DNA of 64,000 nucleotides from CAZIGM01 sp964538675 (GCA_964538675.1 CAZIGM010000002.1:1-64000); one strand, 5' to 3'; positions 53,008-63,234 are shown, counted from the stretch's first letter. Notes: generated from the sequence alone by a model not told the origin. Program-made: numbers and translations.

Positions 53008-56000
53008 ATGACTCAACAGAAGAAAACCAAAAATCAAAAAAAATTAAAAAATACATTTAAAATTACTAAATATATTAAATTTTTCTTTATAGCGTTAGTT
53101 TTAGGTTGTTTTTTATTTACTGGTGTTCTCACAGGATTAGTAATATCTTATGTGAAAGATGAACCTATTAGAAGTGCTGAAGAAATACAAAATAAAATTT
53201 CGACAAATAACTTAACTGGATTTGCTTATTTTGTTAATACTGATGAAGAAGGCAATAATCAACTAATCGGTACTTTGAGAGCTGATGAAGATAGACGCTT
53301 AATTAAATACGATGAAATGCCGAAAGTTTTTATAGATGCTGTTGTTGCCATAGAAGACCGTGCGTTTTGGGATCATAATGGTGTAAATTTTGTATCTACA
53401 GGTAGAGCATTTTTTCAACAATTATTTAATCTTGAAGTACAAACTGGCGGAAGCACAATTACTCAACAATTAGCTAAGAATTCCTTTCTATCTTTAGAAA
53501 AAACAAACGAAAGAAAAGTTAAAGAAATTTTCTTAGCATTACGAATAGATTTACTTATGTCTAAAGAGGAAATTTTTGCTGCGTATGTTAATAAAAATCC
53601 TTATGGAAAAGCGGCAAATCTAAATAATGTATACGGAATTCAAGCTGCGTCTAAAGGTTATTTTAATAAAGATGCTAAAGACTTGAATCTTGCAGAATCG
53701 GCTTATTTAGCAGGTCTTCCTCAACGACCTACTGCTTACTCTGCTTTTGATAGTAATGGCTTTAATGAAGATAAATACCAATTGGCTATCAGTAGACAAC
53801 AACAAGTACTTAACAGCATGCTTGAAGAAGGATATATAAATGAAACTGAATATAATGAATCTTTGGCTTATAATATAAAAGAAGCATTTGCATATGACAC
53901 TGAGTCTTCACAAAAAGAAGCATACAATACTTACTCTTACCTTATGCTTGAAATTGAAGATAGAGCAACAGAATTACTACTTGAAAGTTTGGATATTACT
54001 GCAGACACTGCCGATTATGATTTAACTTTTGAAAACGCCAAACAGGAATTATTAACCGGTGGATATAAGGTATACACAACAATTGATAAAGATATATATG
54101 AAGCAATGAATAGTGTTGCTAAAAATCCAGATAATTTTAGTAACCCGAGAACATATAATTTTGAATTAACTAATGGAAATACCATAAAAATAGAAGATGC
54201 TCTAGAAGAAGTAGGAGCAACTCTAATTGAAAACAAAACAGGTGCAATATTAGGTTTTATCGGTGGTAGGGACTTTACACAATCCCAGGTTAATCATTCT
54301 AATTTTAGAGGAACTTCTGATAGACAACCTGGTTCTTCAATTAAACCTTTATTAGATTATGGACCTGCTCTAGAATTAGGGTACATTCAACCTGCCACAC
54401 CTATAGATGATATTCCCTTAGGAACGGCATGGGAGCCAGAAAATTGGAACCACAAATATAATGGAAGAATTCCTGCAAGGGAAGCACTAAATTGGTCATA
54501 CAATATTCCTGCGGTTAAGGTTTATGGAATGGTTGGACCTGATACTGGCTATGAATATTATACAAAGCTTGGTCTTGAAGTTGACGAAACTTTCTTTAAA
54601 CAAGCTGGTTTAACACCTGCTATTGGTTCAATTGAAACATCTCCAGAAAGAATGACAAGTGCATATACAACTTTTGCTAATGGTGGAATATATGTTCATT
54701 CTTATATGATAGATAGAATTGTAGATAATAACGGAAATGTTGTTTATGAGCATAAATCGCAACCTGAGGTTGTATTTAGTGAGCAGACATCCTATTTAAT
54801 GACTGATATGTTGCGAACTGTAATATCTAGTGGTACTGGTGGTACTGTTCGTAAATATGTGGGATACGATTTAGATATCGCTGGAAAAACTGGAACTACT
54901 AATGATACCAAAGATGCATGGTTTATTGGTTATTCCCCTGAGGTTACTTTAGGAGTATGGGTTGGATACGACTATCCTATTAAATTATGGGATCAATCGA
55001 TTGCTTCAAAAACATGGGGAAGTATATTTGCTGAGGTTCTTAGCGTTAAACCAGATATATCACCTACTAAATCAACATTTAAAATGCCCGATGATTTAGT
55101 TAAAATGGAGGTTTCAAGTACATCAGGTAAATTACCATCTGATTTAACAAGAGAAGCTGGTTATTTAACTACTGATTGGTTTAATAAACAATATATCCCT
55201 ACTGAAATAGATGATTCTTTGGAAAGAGCAAGAGTAGTTTATTATAACGATGGACGATATTTTGCCAAACCAGAAACTCCAGACGATATGGTACAAACAG
55301 GTATCTTCTTTAAACGTGAATCATATGTTGTGCCAGAATATGACCCAGATGATGAAGATGCTTTTGAAAAAAGTAACCCTGTTGATTTTGATAAGGAGTT
55401 ACCTAATGAAGAAGATCCAAGAATCTCATTTGGTATGCCACCTGAACCACCTTCGTCAATAATATTAAAATCTCAAGAAAATCAAAATATATTATCTTGG
55501 GATAAAAATACTGATTCAACTATAGTCGGTTATAGAATATATAAATATTCACTGCTTAGTATTGGTTTTAAATACGTTGGTACGACTTTGCAAAAGGACT
55601 TAAAGCCCGGGAGAATGTATTATGAAGATAAAGCAGGTAGTTGTATTTACTATATTGTAGCTGTAAATAGTAATGGTATGGAATCGAGTAAGTCAGAGTA
55701 TATCGGTAATATGGATTTCAATCCTTTCGATAATGAAAATAATGATGACACAGGGAACAATGATTTTCCTTTAACAATTCCAAGCGCACCTAGTAATGTG
55801 AACTCTATTCATGTCGCATCTACTAATTATGTTACATTGACATGGTCTCAAAATGATTCTCAGGAATTCGTTATTAGATACAATATCTACTTTGGTAATG
55901 ATATGAGCGGACCATTTACTTTAGTAGCTAACACACAAGATGTACTATATACTCATAACTTTGGAGAACAGGAAGGCGAAATATATTACTATATTACAGC

Positions 56001-56052
56001 TGTCAACCAATTAGGAGAATCTCAACATTCAGAGATTATCGAAATAAAGTAA
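53008..56052 (+). CDS. Bifunctional penicillin-binding protein 1A with two FN3 domains
   Basis: The 1014-residue protein has a cytoplasmic lysine-rich tail, one membrane helix, a GT51 glycosyltransferase domain (EDRAFWDHNGVN, GGSTITQQLAKNSF) and a transpeptidase domain with SxxK in GSSIKPL, SxN in WSYNIP and KTG in GKTGTTND. After it comes an acidic linker and two fibronectin type III-like modules (about 830-920 and 935-1014; each with SW...Y.IY...Y.V.AVN). The enzyme polymerises and crosslinks peptidoglycan. The frame is open from 52933, but GGGAGGGAGA precedes the ATG at 53008. A transcription terminator follows. Confidence 0.96.
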   Translation: MTQQKKTKNQKKLKNTFKITKYIKFFFIALVLGCFLFTGVLTGLVISYVKDEPIRSAEEIQNKISTNNLTGFAYFVNTDEEGNNQLIGTLRADEDRRLIKYDEMPKVFIDAVVAIEDRAFWDHNGVNFVSTGRAFFQQLFNLEVQTGGSTITQQLAKNSFLSLEKTNERKVKEIFLALRIDLLMSKEEIFAAYVNKNPYGKAANLNNVYGIQAASKGYFNKDAKDLNLAESAYLAGLPQRPTAYSAFDSNGFNEDKYQLAISRQQQVLNSMLEEGYINETEYNESLAYNIKEAFAYDTESSQKEAYNTYSYLMLEIEDRATELLLESLDITADTADYDLTFENAKQELLTGGYKVYTTIDKDIYEAMNSVAKNPDNFSNPRTYNFELTNGNTIKIEDALEEVGATLIENKTGAILGFIGGRDFTQSQVNHSNFRGTSDRQPGSSIKPLLDYGPALELGYIQPATPIDDIPLGTAWEPENWNHKYNGRIPAREALNWSYNIPAVKVYGMVGPDTGYEYYTKLGLEVDETFFKQAGLTPAIGSIETSPERMTSAYTTFANGGIYVHSYMIDRIVDNNGNVVYEHKSQPEVVFSEQTSYLMTDMLRTVISSGTGGTVRKYVGYDLDIAGKTGTTNDTKDAWFIGYSPEVTLGVWVGYDYPIKLWDQSIASKTWGSIFAEVLSVKPDISPTKSTFKMPDDLVKMEVSSTSGKLPSDLTREAGYLTTDWFNKQYIPTEIDDSLERARVVYYNDGRYFAKPETPDDMVQTGIFFKRESYVVPEYDPDDEDAFEKSNPVDFDKELPNEEDPRISFGMPPEPPSSIILKSQENQNILSWDKNTDSTIVGYRIYKYSLLSIGFKYVGTTLQKDLKPGRMYYEDKAGSCIYYIVAVNSNGMESSKSEYIGNMDFNPFDNENNDDTGNNDFPLTIPSAPSNVNSIHVASTNYVTLTWSQNDSQEFVIRYNIYFGNDMSGPFTLVANTQDVLYTHNFGEQEGEIYYYITAVNQLGESQHSEIIEIK

Positions 56053-56088
56053 AGCTTATCTTTGTTTTCTATTAAAATTTAAGGGGGA

Positions 56089-56128
56089 TACCATTAATAA
56101 TATTATGGTCATCCCCCATTTTTTTATT
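56089..56128 (+). terminator. Terminator after the PBP1A gene
   Basis: gggggataccat / atggtcatccccc arms flank about nine bases and are followed by attttttt. It also lies 30 bases from the end of mtnN on the other strand. Confidence 0.9.
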
Positions 56129-56156
56129 ATTCATTTAAAATTTATATACCCACTTA

Positions 56157-56846
56157 TTAGATATCTCTCAACATCTTATCTACTATTAAATAACTTCGAT
56201 CAGCGGCAAATTTAGCAAATTCACTAAAATTCACATTAGCTGAATGGTCTGCCTTATCTGACATCGAACGTACAATAACAAATGGAATATTATTCATATT
56301 ACATACTTGGGCAACTGCTGCTCCTTCCATCTCCGTACACAGTCCTTTGAACTTTTCGTAAAGCTCTTTTGCCAAACCAACATCCGCTATAAATTGATCT
56401 CCCGACAATATTTTTCCAGAAATAATATTTACATCACTTACTTCTTCGCTTGCTTTAAGTGCTATATTTATTAATTCATTATCTGCCTCAAAAATAGATT
56501 TCTCGGAATAAGGAATAAATCCCTTTTCAAAACCTAATGGACTAGCATCAATATCATATTGTTGTGCTATCGTAGAAATTACAATGTCACCAATATTCAA
56601 ATCTGGATGTAATGCTCCAGCAACACCTGTAAATATTATTTTATCAACTTGAAATTTATCTATTAAAATCTGTGTGCAAACTGCAGAATTTACTTTTCCT
56701 ACGCCCGATTTACAAAGCACTATTTGTTGCCCACTCATTAGTCCCTGATAAAATATAATTTTTGCAATTTTTGTTTCAGTAATATCTTCTATTTTCAGTT
56801 TATAACTTTCAATTTCTTCATCCATGGCACCAATAATACCTATCAA
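56157..56846 (-). CDS. mtnN: 5'-methylthioadenosine/S-adenosylhomocysteine nucleosidase
   Basis: The enzyme splits MTA and SAH to adenine and the thioribose. The 229-residue protein has IGIIGAMDEE at its start, the ligand loop TGVAGALHP, the catalytic EMEGAAVAQVC glutamate and VRSMSDKAD aspartate. The start is TTG at 56846 with GGAGGG six bases before it. Besides methionine salvage, it makes the autoinducer precursor in organisms with luxS, not seen here. It is a single-gene unit between PBP1A and motB. Confidence 0.95.
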   Translation of the reverse strand: MIGIIGAMDEEIESYKLKIEDITETKIAKIIFYQGLMSGQQIVLCKSGVGKVNSAVCTQILIDKFQVDKIIFTGVAGALHPDLNIGDIVISTIAQQYDIDASPLGFEKGFIPYSEKSIFEADNELINIALKASEEVSDVNIISGKILSGDQFIADVGLAKELYEKFKGLCTEMEGAAVAQVCNMNNIPFVIVRSMSDKADHSANVNFSEFAKFAADRSYLIVDKMLRDI

Positions 56847-56993
56847 TTATAACCCTCCTTGAATTAATCAAAAAACTACTACAAAGGTTATCACGTCCTT
56901 TCTTCACTTTCAGAAAGTCCTGATTTACATGTTCTTGAGCAGTTTCTTTCAAATTTCATTTTTTCTAATTTCATTAAATTTACCTTACGTATT

Positions 56994-57782
56994 TTACTGA
57001 TTATTACTTAAAGCATTTTCTAGATTCTCAGCTTTATATTCATCATAATTTTTATCTAAGATTACTATAACTACTCGACGGTTTTTCATTCTTCCCTCTG
57101 AAGTTTTATTCGTGTCTAAAGGTATCGTATCAGCAAAACCAGATATTTTAAACCTATCTCCTGGTATTAAATGCTCTTTTATAAAATAATTTGCCACATT
57201 AGCCGCTCTATCCCCGGATAAATTCCAATTTGAAACATATTGAGAAGGTTGAATAATTCTTTGACTATCAGTATGTCCTTCTATTTCTACTAAATTAGGT
57301 ATTGTTTTTAAAAGGTCAGCAACAGTATCTAAAAAAGGTTTAGCTTGTTGTTTTACAACAGCTTGTCCCGAATCAAATAATACATCTTCTTGTAAAACTA
57401 ATTCAACACCCCGTTCTTCTCTTGTAGCAGTTATAACACCTTCTAAATCATGTTCCACTAAATAATTTTTAACTTCAGCCAGTAACTCATCTAATTGTTT
57501 TTGATTTTCATCTTTTTCACCAGTATCTAAACTTTTTTCCATATCAACTGGTGGGAAATCCAAATCAATAGGACTTGTTGGAGGGTTATCTAGAATAAAT
57601 TCAGAACTCTCATCAAAAACTCCTTTAAAAGAGTTAGCTATCATTCGAAACTTATTAGCATCTATTTCAGAAAAAGAAAACAATAAAATAAAAAAAACTA
57701 ATAATAATGTCATTAAGTCCGAAAAGGTTGCCATCCATGGCGGAGAGCCCTTTTTTACTTTTTTCTCTTTCTTAGAGCTCAT
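56994..57782 (-). CDS. motB: Flagellar motor protein MotB
   Basis: The 262-residue protein begins with a basic tail and one membrane helix, PPWMATFSDLMTLLLVFFILLFSFSE, with the proton-binding Asp22. The C-terminal half is an OmpA-like peptidoglycan-binding domain (VEIEGHTDSQRI...SNWNLSGDRAANVANYFI). With MotA it makes the stator. It overlaps the motA stop by one base (TAATG). The pair could work with sodium or protons; the helix does not decide. No flagellar genes are in the window. Confidence 0.95.
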   Translation of the reverse strand: MSSKKEKKVKKGSPPWMATFSDLMTLLLVFFILLFSFSEIDANKFRMIANSFKGVFDESSEFILDNPPTSPIDLDFPPVDMEKSLDTGEKDENQKQLDELLAEVKNYLVEHDLEGVITATREERGVELVLQEDVLFDSGQAVVKQQAKPFLDTVADLLKTIPNLVEIEGHTDSQRIIQPSQYVSNWNLSGDRAANVANYFIKEHLIPGDRFKISGFADTIPLDTNKTSEGRMKNRRVVIVILDKNYDEYKAENLENALSNNQ

Positions 57783-58597
57783 TAGTAAGCCACCTCTTCA
57801 GTATTTGAGACAAGCTCTTCAGCAGCTGGTTCCTTTTTCTTTTTATCAATAAAAACATCTAATTTCTCTTTTAATAATTTTGGGTTTTGACCCGATTGAA
57901 CACCCAATACGCCTTCAATCATTATTTGCTTTACATAGACTTCGAAATCTGTACGAATCTGAATTTTTCCTGCTAAAGGAATGAAAAATAAATTAGCTAG
58001 TACTGAGCCATAAAATGTTGTAATCAAAGCTAACGCCATTGTTGGACCAATTGCACTTGCGTCACTTAAATTTAAAAGCATTAAAATTAGACCAATGAGC
58101 GTACCTATCATTCCCCATGCTGGTGCTAATTCTCCTGCTTTTTCAATTACGCTAATACCTGTGTTTTTTCTTTCCTCTAATGCTACAATCTCTGCTGAAA
58201 GAATCTCTCTAATTTGTTCAGCTTCTAGTCCATCAACTGTTAAAAGAATTCCCTTTTTTATAAAATCATCCTCTAACTCTTCTACCTTGTTATCCAGTGC
58301 CAATAGTCCTTCTCTTCTCGCAATTGTAGAGAGTTCTATAAATAATTCTACTAATTCCGCAATATCTTTTTTTTCTTGATAAAAGGCTTCCTTTATAGCA
58401 TCGCGTGCCAATTTAAATTCATCAGATGAGAAATTAACCAATAACGCTGCAGTTAATCCTCCAAAGACCGTTATCATTGAAGAAATACTAATAAATATTT
58501 TTGCCCCAATTAACCCACCAGTTAGTAGAATAGCTAAAGCAATTAATATAATACCCAAAATCATGCCTATTGGTGTCATAACATCAAATTTTCTCAT
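57782..58597 (-). CDS. motA: Flagellar motor protein MotA
   Basis: The 271-residue protein has four membrane helices, with the first pair at the N-terminus and the second pair containing the P residues of GELAPAWGMIGTLIGLILMLLNL (MotA proline signature). Between them is the cytoplasmic charged loop that contacts the rotor. A GGGAG site precedes the ATG. It is in a two-gene operon with motB, the standard arrangement outside flagellar operons. A degenerate dispersed repeat lies upstream. Confidence 0.95.
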   Translation of the reverse strand: MRKFDVMTPIGMILGIILIALAILLTGGLIGAKIFISISSMITVFGGLTAALLVNFSSDEFKLARDAIKEAFYQEKKDIAELVELFIELSTIARREGLLALDNKVEELEDDFIKKGILLTVDGLEAEQIREILSAEIVALEERKNTGISVIEKAGELAPAWGMIGTLIGLILMLLNLSDASAIGPTMALALITTFYGSVLANLFFIPLAGKIQIRTDFEVYVKQIMIEGVLGVQSGQNPKLLKEKLDVFIDKKKKEPAAEELVSNTEEVAY

Positions 58598-58618
58598 ACG
58601 ACTCTCCCGCTACATATA

Positions 58619-58670
58619 TTAAAGTCAAACTTTATTCCGATGGAGCTTTACTCCGACTATATTCTAGTAC
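58619..58670. repeat. Dispersed hairpin repeat, degenerate copy (R5)
   Basis: ttaaagtcaaactttattccg atggagctttactccgac keeps the opening unit and the ggagctt..actcc hairpin of the family but lacks the ccccca/tgggg hairpin. It lies upstream of motA. Confidence 0.5.
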
Positions 58671-58707
58671 TTAAAGAATACAAGTTACGCTAGGACAAAT
58701 TCTATTT

Positions 58708-59712
58708 CTACATCTTTTTTGTAGATTGTCTGTCTATCAATTTATGTTGAAGTACAACAATTTGATCTTGAATAGGTTCGTTATTCATATGTTTAGTTAA
58801 AAATCTCATGGCAACTGCTCCAATATCATATTGTGGTTGAGAAACGGTTGATAGTAATGGACGTACCATTGATGATATCGAAGTATCATCAAAACCTCTT
58901 ACTTCAATATCAATCGGAACATTCAAACCTTTTTCTTGAATCACATGAATAGCTCCAACCGCCATTTCATCACTTGAAGCAAATATTGCAGTTGGCCTTT
59001 CTTTTAACGTTAAAAAAAACTTCATTGCTTCCATACCTGATTCATAATAATAATTACCTACTCTTATATATTCCTCTTTAAAGGGAATGTTTGCTTCCTT
59101 AAGTGCATCTTTATAGCCTGAAAATCTCTCATAACCAGACAGTGGATCACTTAAAGGACCAGATATATACCCTATTTTAGTATGTCCACTATCAATAAAC
59201 GCCTTTACCGCATCTTTAGCTGCTAAAAAATGATTAATATCAACCGAAGGGAAAATCCTGTCTGAATCTTTAGTAGTAGCTAAAACAACCGGTACATAGG
59301 CGGTTTGGAAAATATTAAGATGGACATCAGTTACTTTCCCTCCCATAAATAGTAAACCGTCAACCTGTTTTTCAAATAATGTATTTATTAAAGTTATTTC
59401 CTTATCAATACTTCTATCAGAGTTGCACAGAATAATATTGTAATTATACATGCTAGCTATATCTTCTATTCCCCTAACAACCTCGGCGAAGAAAGAATTA
59501 GAAATATCAGGAATAATTACTCCAACTGTTGTTGTTTTTTTACTTGCCAGTCCTCTAGCAACAGCATTTGGTCTATATCCTAAACGTTCTACTACTTCTA
59601 ATACTTTTTTTCTAGTTGCTGGTTTAACTTGTGTGCTACCGTTAATTACTCTCGACACGGTTGCCATAGAAAAACCTGATTCACGTGCAACATCATAGAT
59701 TGTCACTGGCAT
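58708..59712 (-). CDS. LacI family regulator (CcpA-like)
   Basis: The 334-residue protein has the LacI helix-turn-helix (TIYDVARESGFSMATVSRVINGSTQVKPATRKKVLEVVERLGYRPN), then a periplasmic-binding-like domain beginning TVGVIIPDISNSFFAEVVRGIE and a ligand lobe with FASSDEMAVGAIHVIQEKGLNVP. The sequence resembles CcpA. I start at ATG 59712 with GGAGA seven bases upstream. No sugar genes adjoin it, which fits a global regulator such as CcpA more than a local one; the call to CcpA is only likely, since HPr-contact residues were not verified. Confidence 0.85.
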   Translation of the reverse strand: MPVTIYDVARESGFSMATVSRVINGSTQVKPATRKKVLEVVERLGYRPNAVARGLASKKTTTVGVIIPDISNSFFAEVVRGIEDIASMYNYNIILCNSDRSIDKEITLINTLFEKQVDGLLFMGGKVTDVHLNIFQTAYVPVVLATTKDSDRIFPSVDINHFLAAKDAVKAFIDSGHTKIGYISGPLSDPLSGYERFSGYKDALKEANIPFKEEYIRVGNYYYESGMEAMKFFLTLKERPTAIFASSDEMAVGAIHVIQEKGLNVPIDIEVRGFDDTSISSMVRPLLSTVSQPQYDIGAVAMRFLTKHMNNEPIQDQIVVLQHKLIDRQSTKKM

Positions 59713-59844
59713 ATACAACTCTCCATTTTTTGAAGGTATATCCCTTCATTTATTTTATCGACATTATTATATAATTTTTCAATACTTAATCATAATTTTT
59801 TTCGACAATTTTTTAATTAATCCTTCATACTATTTTACTATTTG

Positions 59845-60915
59845 TTATTGGATGAATTTAGCTTCCCTTAATGAAGAAAGTAATTCTCTGAATTGGTTTA
59901 CATTTAATTGCTGATTAGCATCAGATAATGCAACCTCTGGATCTGGGTGAACTTCAACCATAATTCCATCAGCACCTGCTGCAAGTGCTGCTTTAGCTGT
60001 GGGTATTACAATATCCTTTCGACCAGAAGAATGGCTTATATCTACAATTACAGGCAAATGAGTTTCCTGTTTTAAAATCGGAACAGCTAGTATATCCAAA
60101 GTATTACGTGTCCATTTTTCATAAGTCCTTATTCCCCGTTCAACTAGTACTACTTGACTATTACCTTTAGAAACTATATATTCAGCAGCAAATATTAATT
60201 CCTCAATCGTAGCGGCTATACCTCTTTTCAAAAGTACAGGTGTTTTAACTTCCCCTGCAGCTTTAAGTAATTCAAAATTCTGCATATTTCTAGCACCGAT
60301 TTGAATAACATCTACGTATTCTGTAGCTGTTTCTATATCAGCCGGATTAACAATTTCACTTACTACTTTTAGTTCATATTTATCTGCTACCTTTCGAAGA
60401 ATCTTTAGACCATCTATGCCTAATCCTTGAAAATCATATGGAGATGTTCTAGGCTTAAATGCTCCAGCACGTAATAACGTTAATCCTTGCTTCACAAGCT
60501 CTTTTGCAACTATATCCATCTGTTCTTCATTTTCTACTGAACAAGGTCCAGCAATGACAACCGGTTTTTCACCTATTGTAGTGTTACCAATGTTAACTAT
60601 TGTATTCTCTGCTTGCTTTTCTCTACTTACTAAAAGCTTCCTATTGTTTTCTTCTTGTTGCAAATCTAATGAAGCTTTAAATATTTGCTTAAACAAATAT
60701 CTTATTGTATTATCATCAAATGGTCCTTCGTTATGTTCAATTATTTTATTAATCATTGCCCGTTCTCGAATTGGATCAAATCTTGGCAACCCTTGTTTTG
60801 TTTTTATATTCCCAATATCTTGAATTATTTCTGCTCTTTTGTTAATAAGGTATAATAATTCAAGATTAATATCATCTACTATACCTCTTAATCGTTCTAA
60901 TTCCTTGTTGCTCAT
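59845..60915 (-). CDS. aroA: Chorismate mutase / DAHP synthase fusion
   Basis: The 356-residue protein has an AroQ-type chorismate mutase domain (about 1-85: RLRGIVDDINLELLYLINKRAEIIQDIG) followed by a KDO8P-synthase-type DAHP synthase (about 110-350: VVIAGPCSVENEEQM, LLRAGAFKPRTSPYDFQGLG, PVIVDISHSSGRKDIV, GADGIMVEVHPDPEVALSD). It matches Bacillus AroA, which starts the shikimate pathway and is feedback-inhibited through the mutase domain by prephenate/chorismate. GGAGGAAATT precedes the ATG. It is a single-gene unit. In Gram-positives the symbol aroA denotes this enzyme. Confidence 0.95.
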   Translation of the reverse strand: MSNKELERLRGIVDDINLELLYLINKRAEIIQDIGNIKTKQGLPRFDPIRERAMINKIIEHNEGPFDDNTIRYLFKQIFKASLDLQQEENNRKLLVSREKQAENTIVNIGNTTIGEKPVVIAGPCSVENEEQMDIVAKELVKQGLTLLRAGAFKPRTSPYDFQGLGIDGLKILRKVADKYELKVVSEIVNPADIETATEYVDVIQIGARNMQNFELLKAAGEVKTPVLLKRGIAATIEELIFAAEYIVSKGNSQVVLVERGIRTYEKWTRNTLDILAVPILKQETHLPVIVDISHSSGRKDIVIPTAKAALAAGADGIMVEVHPDPEVALSDANQQLNVNQFRELLSSLREAKFIQ

Positions 60916-61048
60916 AATTTCCTCCTAGATTAAAATATTTATTAAAATAGATTATACCTTCTTTAAGCATGAATGCAAATAAAAAAGGAATCTTTACTAA
61001 GAAAATAGAATATAGTTTAACGTAAAAATAAATAAAGAGGTGTCCATT

Positions 61049-63199
61049 GTGAAAGAAAAAACACCAATCTTTGCCCTAGATATAGGTACAAGAAGCATTA
61101 TTGGGGTAATTATCGAGCCTTTAAATGAAGGCAAATTCCATATTAAAGATATAAAAATAATTGAACATGAAGATCGTTCTATGCTAGATGGACAAATACA
61201 TGATATTTTAGCAGTTTCTAAAACTATCAAGATGGTTAAACTACATCTAGAATCTAACAATGGTCCTTTAAGACATGTTGCGGTAGCTGCTGCGGGTCGT
61301 TCTTTAAAAACTTTGTCTGTTACTGTAGATACAAGCATAGAAAGCCAACCTCTATTAACAAAAGAGGATATTAGGGCTTTAGAATTATCTGCCGTTCAAG
61401 AGGCTCAAAAAAAGCTTCTTGATAATGAAGAGCAAGAAGATTTAGCACATTATCATTGTGTTGGTTACAGCGTTGTAAATTACTTTTTAGATGACCAAAT
61501 TATTTGGAGTTTAATAGATCAGCGAGGTAAAAAAGCTACAGTAGAAATAATTGCTACTTTTTTACCTGGAATAGTTGTAGATTCATTAATTTCTTCTCTT
61601 CATAGAGCAGATTTGGAAATGCAAGCACTAACTTTGGAACCAATTGCTGCCATTAATGTTTTAATCCCGCCTTCAATGAGAAAATTAAATATTGCCTTTG
61701 TTGATATTGGAGCAGGTACGTCAGATATTGCCATTACAGCTGATAGTACAATAATTGCCTATGGAATGGTACCTTATGCAGGAGATGAAATCACTGAAGC
61801 TATATGCGAAAATTTTTTATTAGACTTTCATGTTGCTGAAGATATCAAAAGAAAAATAATTTCTTATGATGAAATAAGTTTTACTGATATATTAGGAGTA
61901 AGTCAAACAATTCCTAGCGATGAATTTATTAATCAAATAGATAAAGATATAAATATTCTCGCAAAACATATTTCCGAAAAAATTATTGAATTAAATGGCA
62001 AACCTCCAAAAGCTGTAATGCTTGTAGGTGGTGGAAGCCAAACCGCAAAATTAACAGAAAAAGTTGCAATTAACCTTGGTATTCCCTCACATAGAGTAGC
62101 AGTAAGAGGAGCGGATGCAATAGAATATGAAATTAAATGGCCTGAAAATACTGATAAAGGTCCTGATTTAATAACACCTATTGGTATTGCCATATCCTCT
62201 AAAGAAAATCCAGTAAATTACACAACTGTTTTGGTAAATAACGAAATTGTACGCCTTTTTGAAATGAAAACATTAACTATTGGTGATGCACTTATTGCTG
62301 CTGGTATACCAATCAAAAAAATGCTTGGCAAGCCAGGTTTAGCAATGACTATTAACATTAATGGAACATTTAAAATTATTCCGGGTGAACGTGGAACAAT
62401 GCCTGAGATTTTATTAAATGATAATCCAGCAACTATGGAAACAAAAATTAAAAATACTGATAAAATAAACGTCAAACCTGGTATTAATGGCAAAAATGCT
62501 ACACTAACTGCTGAAGAGTCTTTAAAATATTCACCAATTAAACCATTAAATATAACCATAAATAATAAACAACATAGCCTTCTACCTTTATTAAAAATAA
62601 ATAATATAGATGCCGGATATTCTGTACCGATACGCGACCGTGATTCTCTATTATTTGAACACGTAAAAAATATAGAAGAGGCATTAGTTTTGGCAGAATA
62701 TTCAACGGAACCTTTTTCAAAAACAATATTTCATCTGAATGTTATGAACGTCTCAAAAGCAATTCCTTTTGTTCCAAAAAAATTATATAAAAATGGTAAG
62801 GTTGCGGATTTACATGAGCCTATATATGATAGAGATATAATTACATTTGATAATTTTACTAAACCTTTTCCAACTATAAAAAGCTTATTAAAGGATGATA
62901 TTAATCCGAGTTGCCAAATTGGTGTTACTTTTAATGGTCAACAAATAAAAATGGAACCTGAATCCCTGCAAATACTAATGAATAAGAAAACAGTAGACTT
63001 AAATACTCAGGTAGAACCTAATTGCGTTATAGATATTAAATGGAGAGACAATGAAAAAATTACTTTTAGGGATATATTTCGATATGTAGAATTAGATACT
63101 TCTAGAGGAAGGAAATATTCAATGCTTGTAAATGGAGAAAATGTAGAATTCACTACACCTATTAATAATGGCGATATCTTACAACTAATATGGAAGTAA
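61049..63199 (+). CDS. FtsA-like actin-fold protein (long form)
   Basis: A 716-residue protein with an FtsA/PilM-type actin fold in its first 370 residues: ALDIGTRSIIGVI, the SHS2-type insertion (RHVAVAAAGRSLKTLSV), VDIGAGTSDIAI, and VMLVGGGSQTAKLTEKVA. The latter 350 residues form a string of short beta units (GDALIAAGIPIKKMLGKPGLAMTININGTFK, INNGDILQLIWK), perhaps ubiquitin-like or SLBB-like repeats. It differs from canonical FtsA by length and lack of an obvious amphipathic C-terminus. Long FtsA-like proteins of this kind occur in Clostridia and their role is not known. Start at the GTG 61049 with AGAGG upstream. Confidence 0.8.
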   Translation: MKEKTPIFALDIGTRSIIGVIIEPLNEGKFHIKDIKIIEHEDRSMLDGQIHDILAVSKTIKMVKLHLESNNGPLRHVAVAAAGRSLKTLSVTVDTSIESQPLLTKEDIRALELSAVQEAQKKLLDNEEQEDLAHYHCVGYSVVNYFLDDQIIWSLIDQRGKKATVEIIATFLPGIVVDSLISSLHRADLEMQALTLEPIAAINVLIPPSMRKLNIAFVDIGAGTSDIAITADSTIIAYGMVPYAGDEITEAICENFLLDFHVAEDIKRKIISYDEISFTDILGVSQTIPSDEFINQIDKDINILAKHISEKIIELNGKPPKAVMLVGGGSQTAKLTEKVAINLGIPSHRVAVRGADAIEYEIKWPENTDKGPDLITPIGIAISSKENPVNYTTVLVNNEIVRLFEMKTLTIGDALIAAGIPIKKMLGKPGLAMTININGTFKIIPGERGTMPEILLNDNPATMETKIKNTDKINVKPGINGKNATLTAEESLKYSPIKPLNITINNKQHSLLPLLKINNIDAGYSVPIRDRDSLLFEHVKNIEEALVLAEYSTEPFSKTIFHLNVMNVSKAIPFVPKKLYKNGKVADLHEPIYDRDIITFDNFTKPFPTIKSLLKDDINPSCQIGVTFNGQQIKMEPESLQILMNKKTVDLNTQVEPNCVIDIKWRDNEKITFRDIFRYVELDTSRGRKYSMLVNGENVEFTTPINNGDILQLIWK

Positions 63200-63234
63200 T
63201 CTTTGAATTAAATATGTGAGGTGTTTTATGATTT

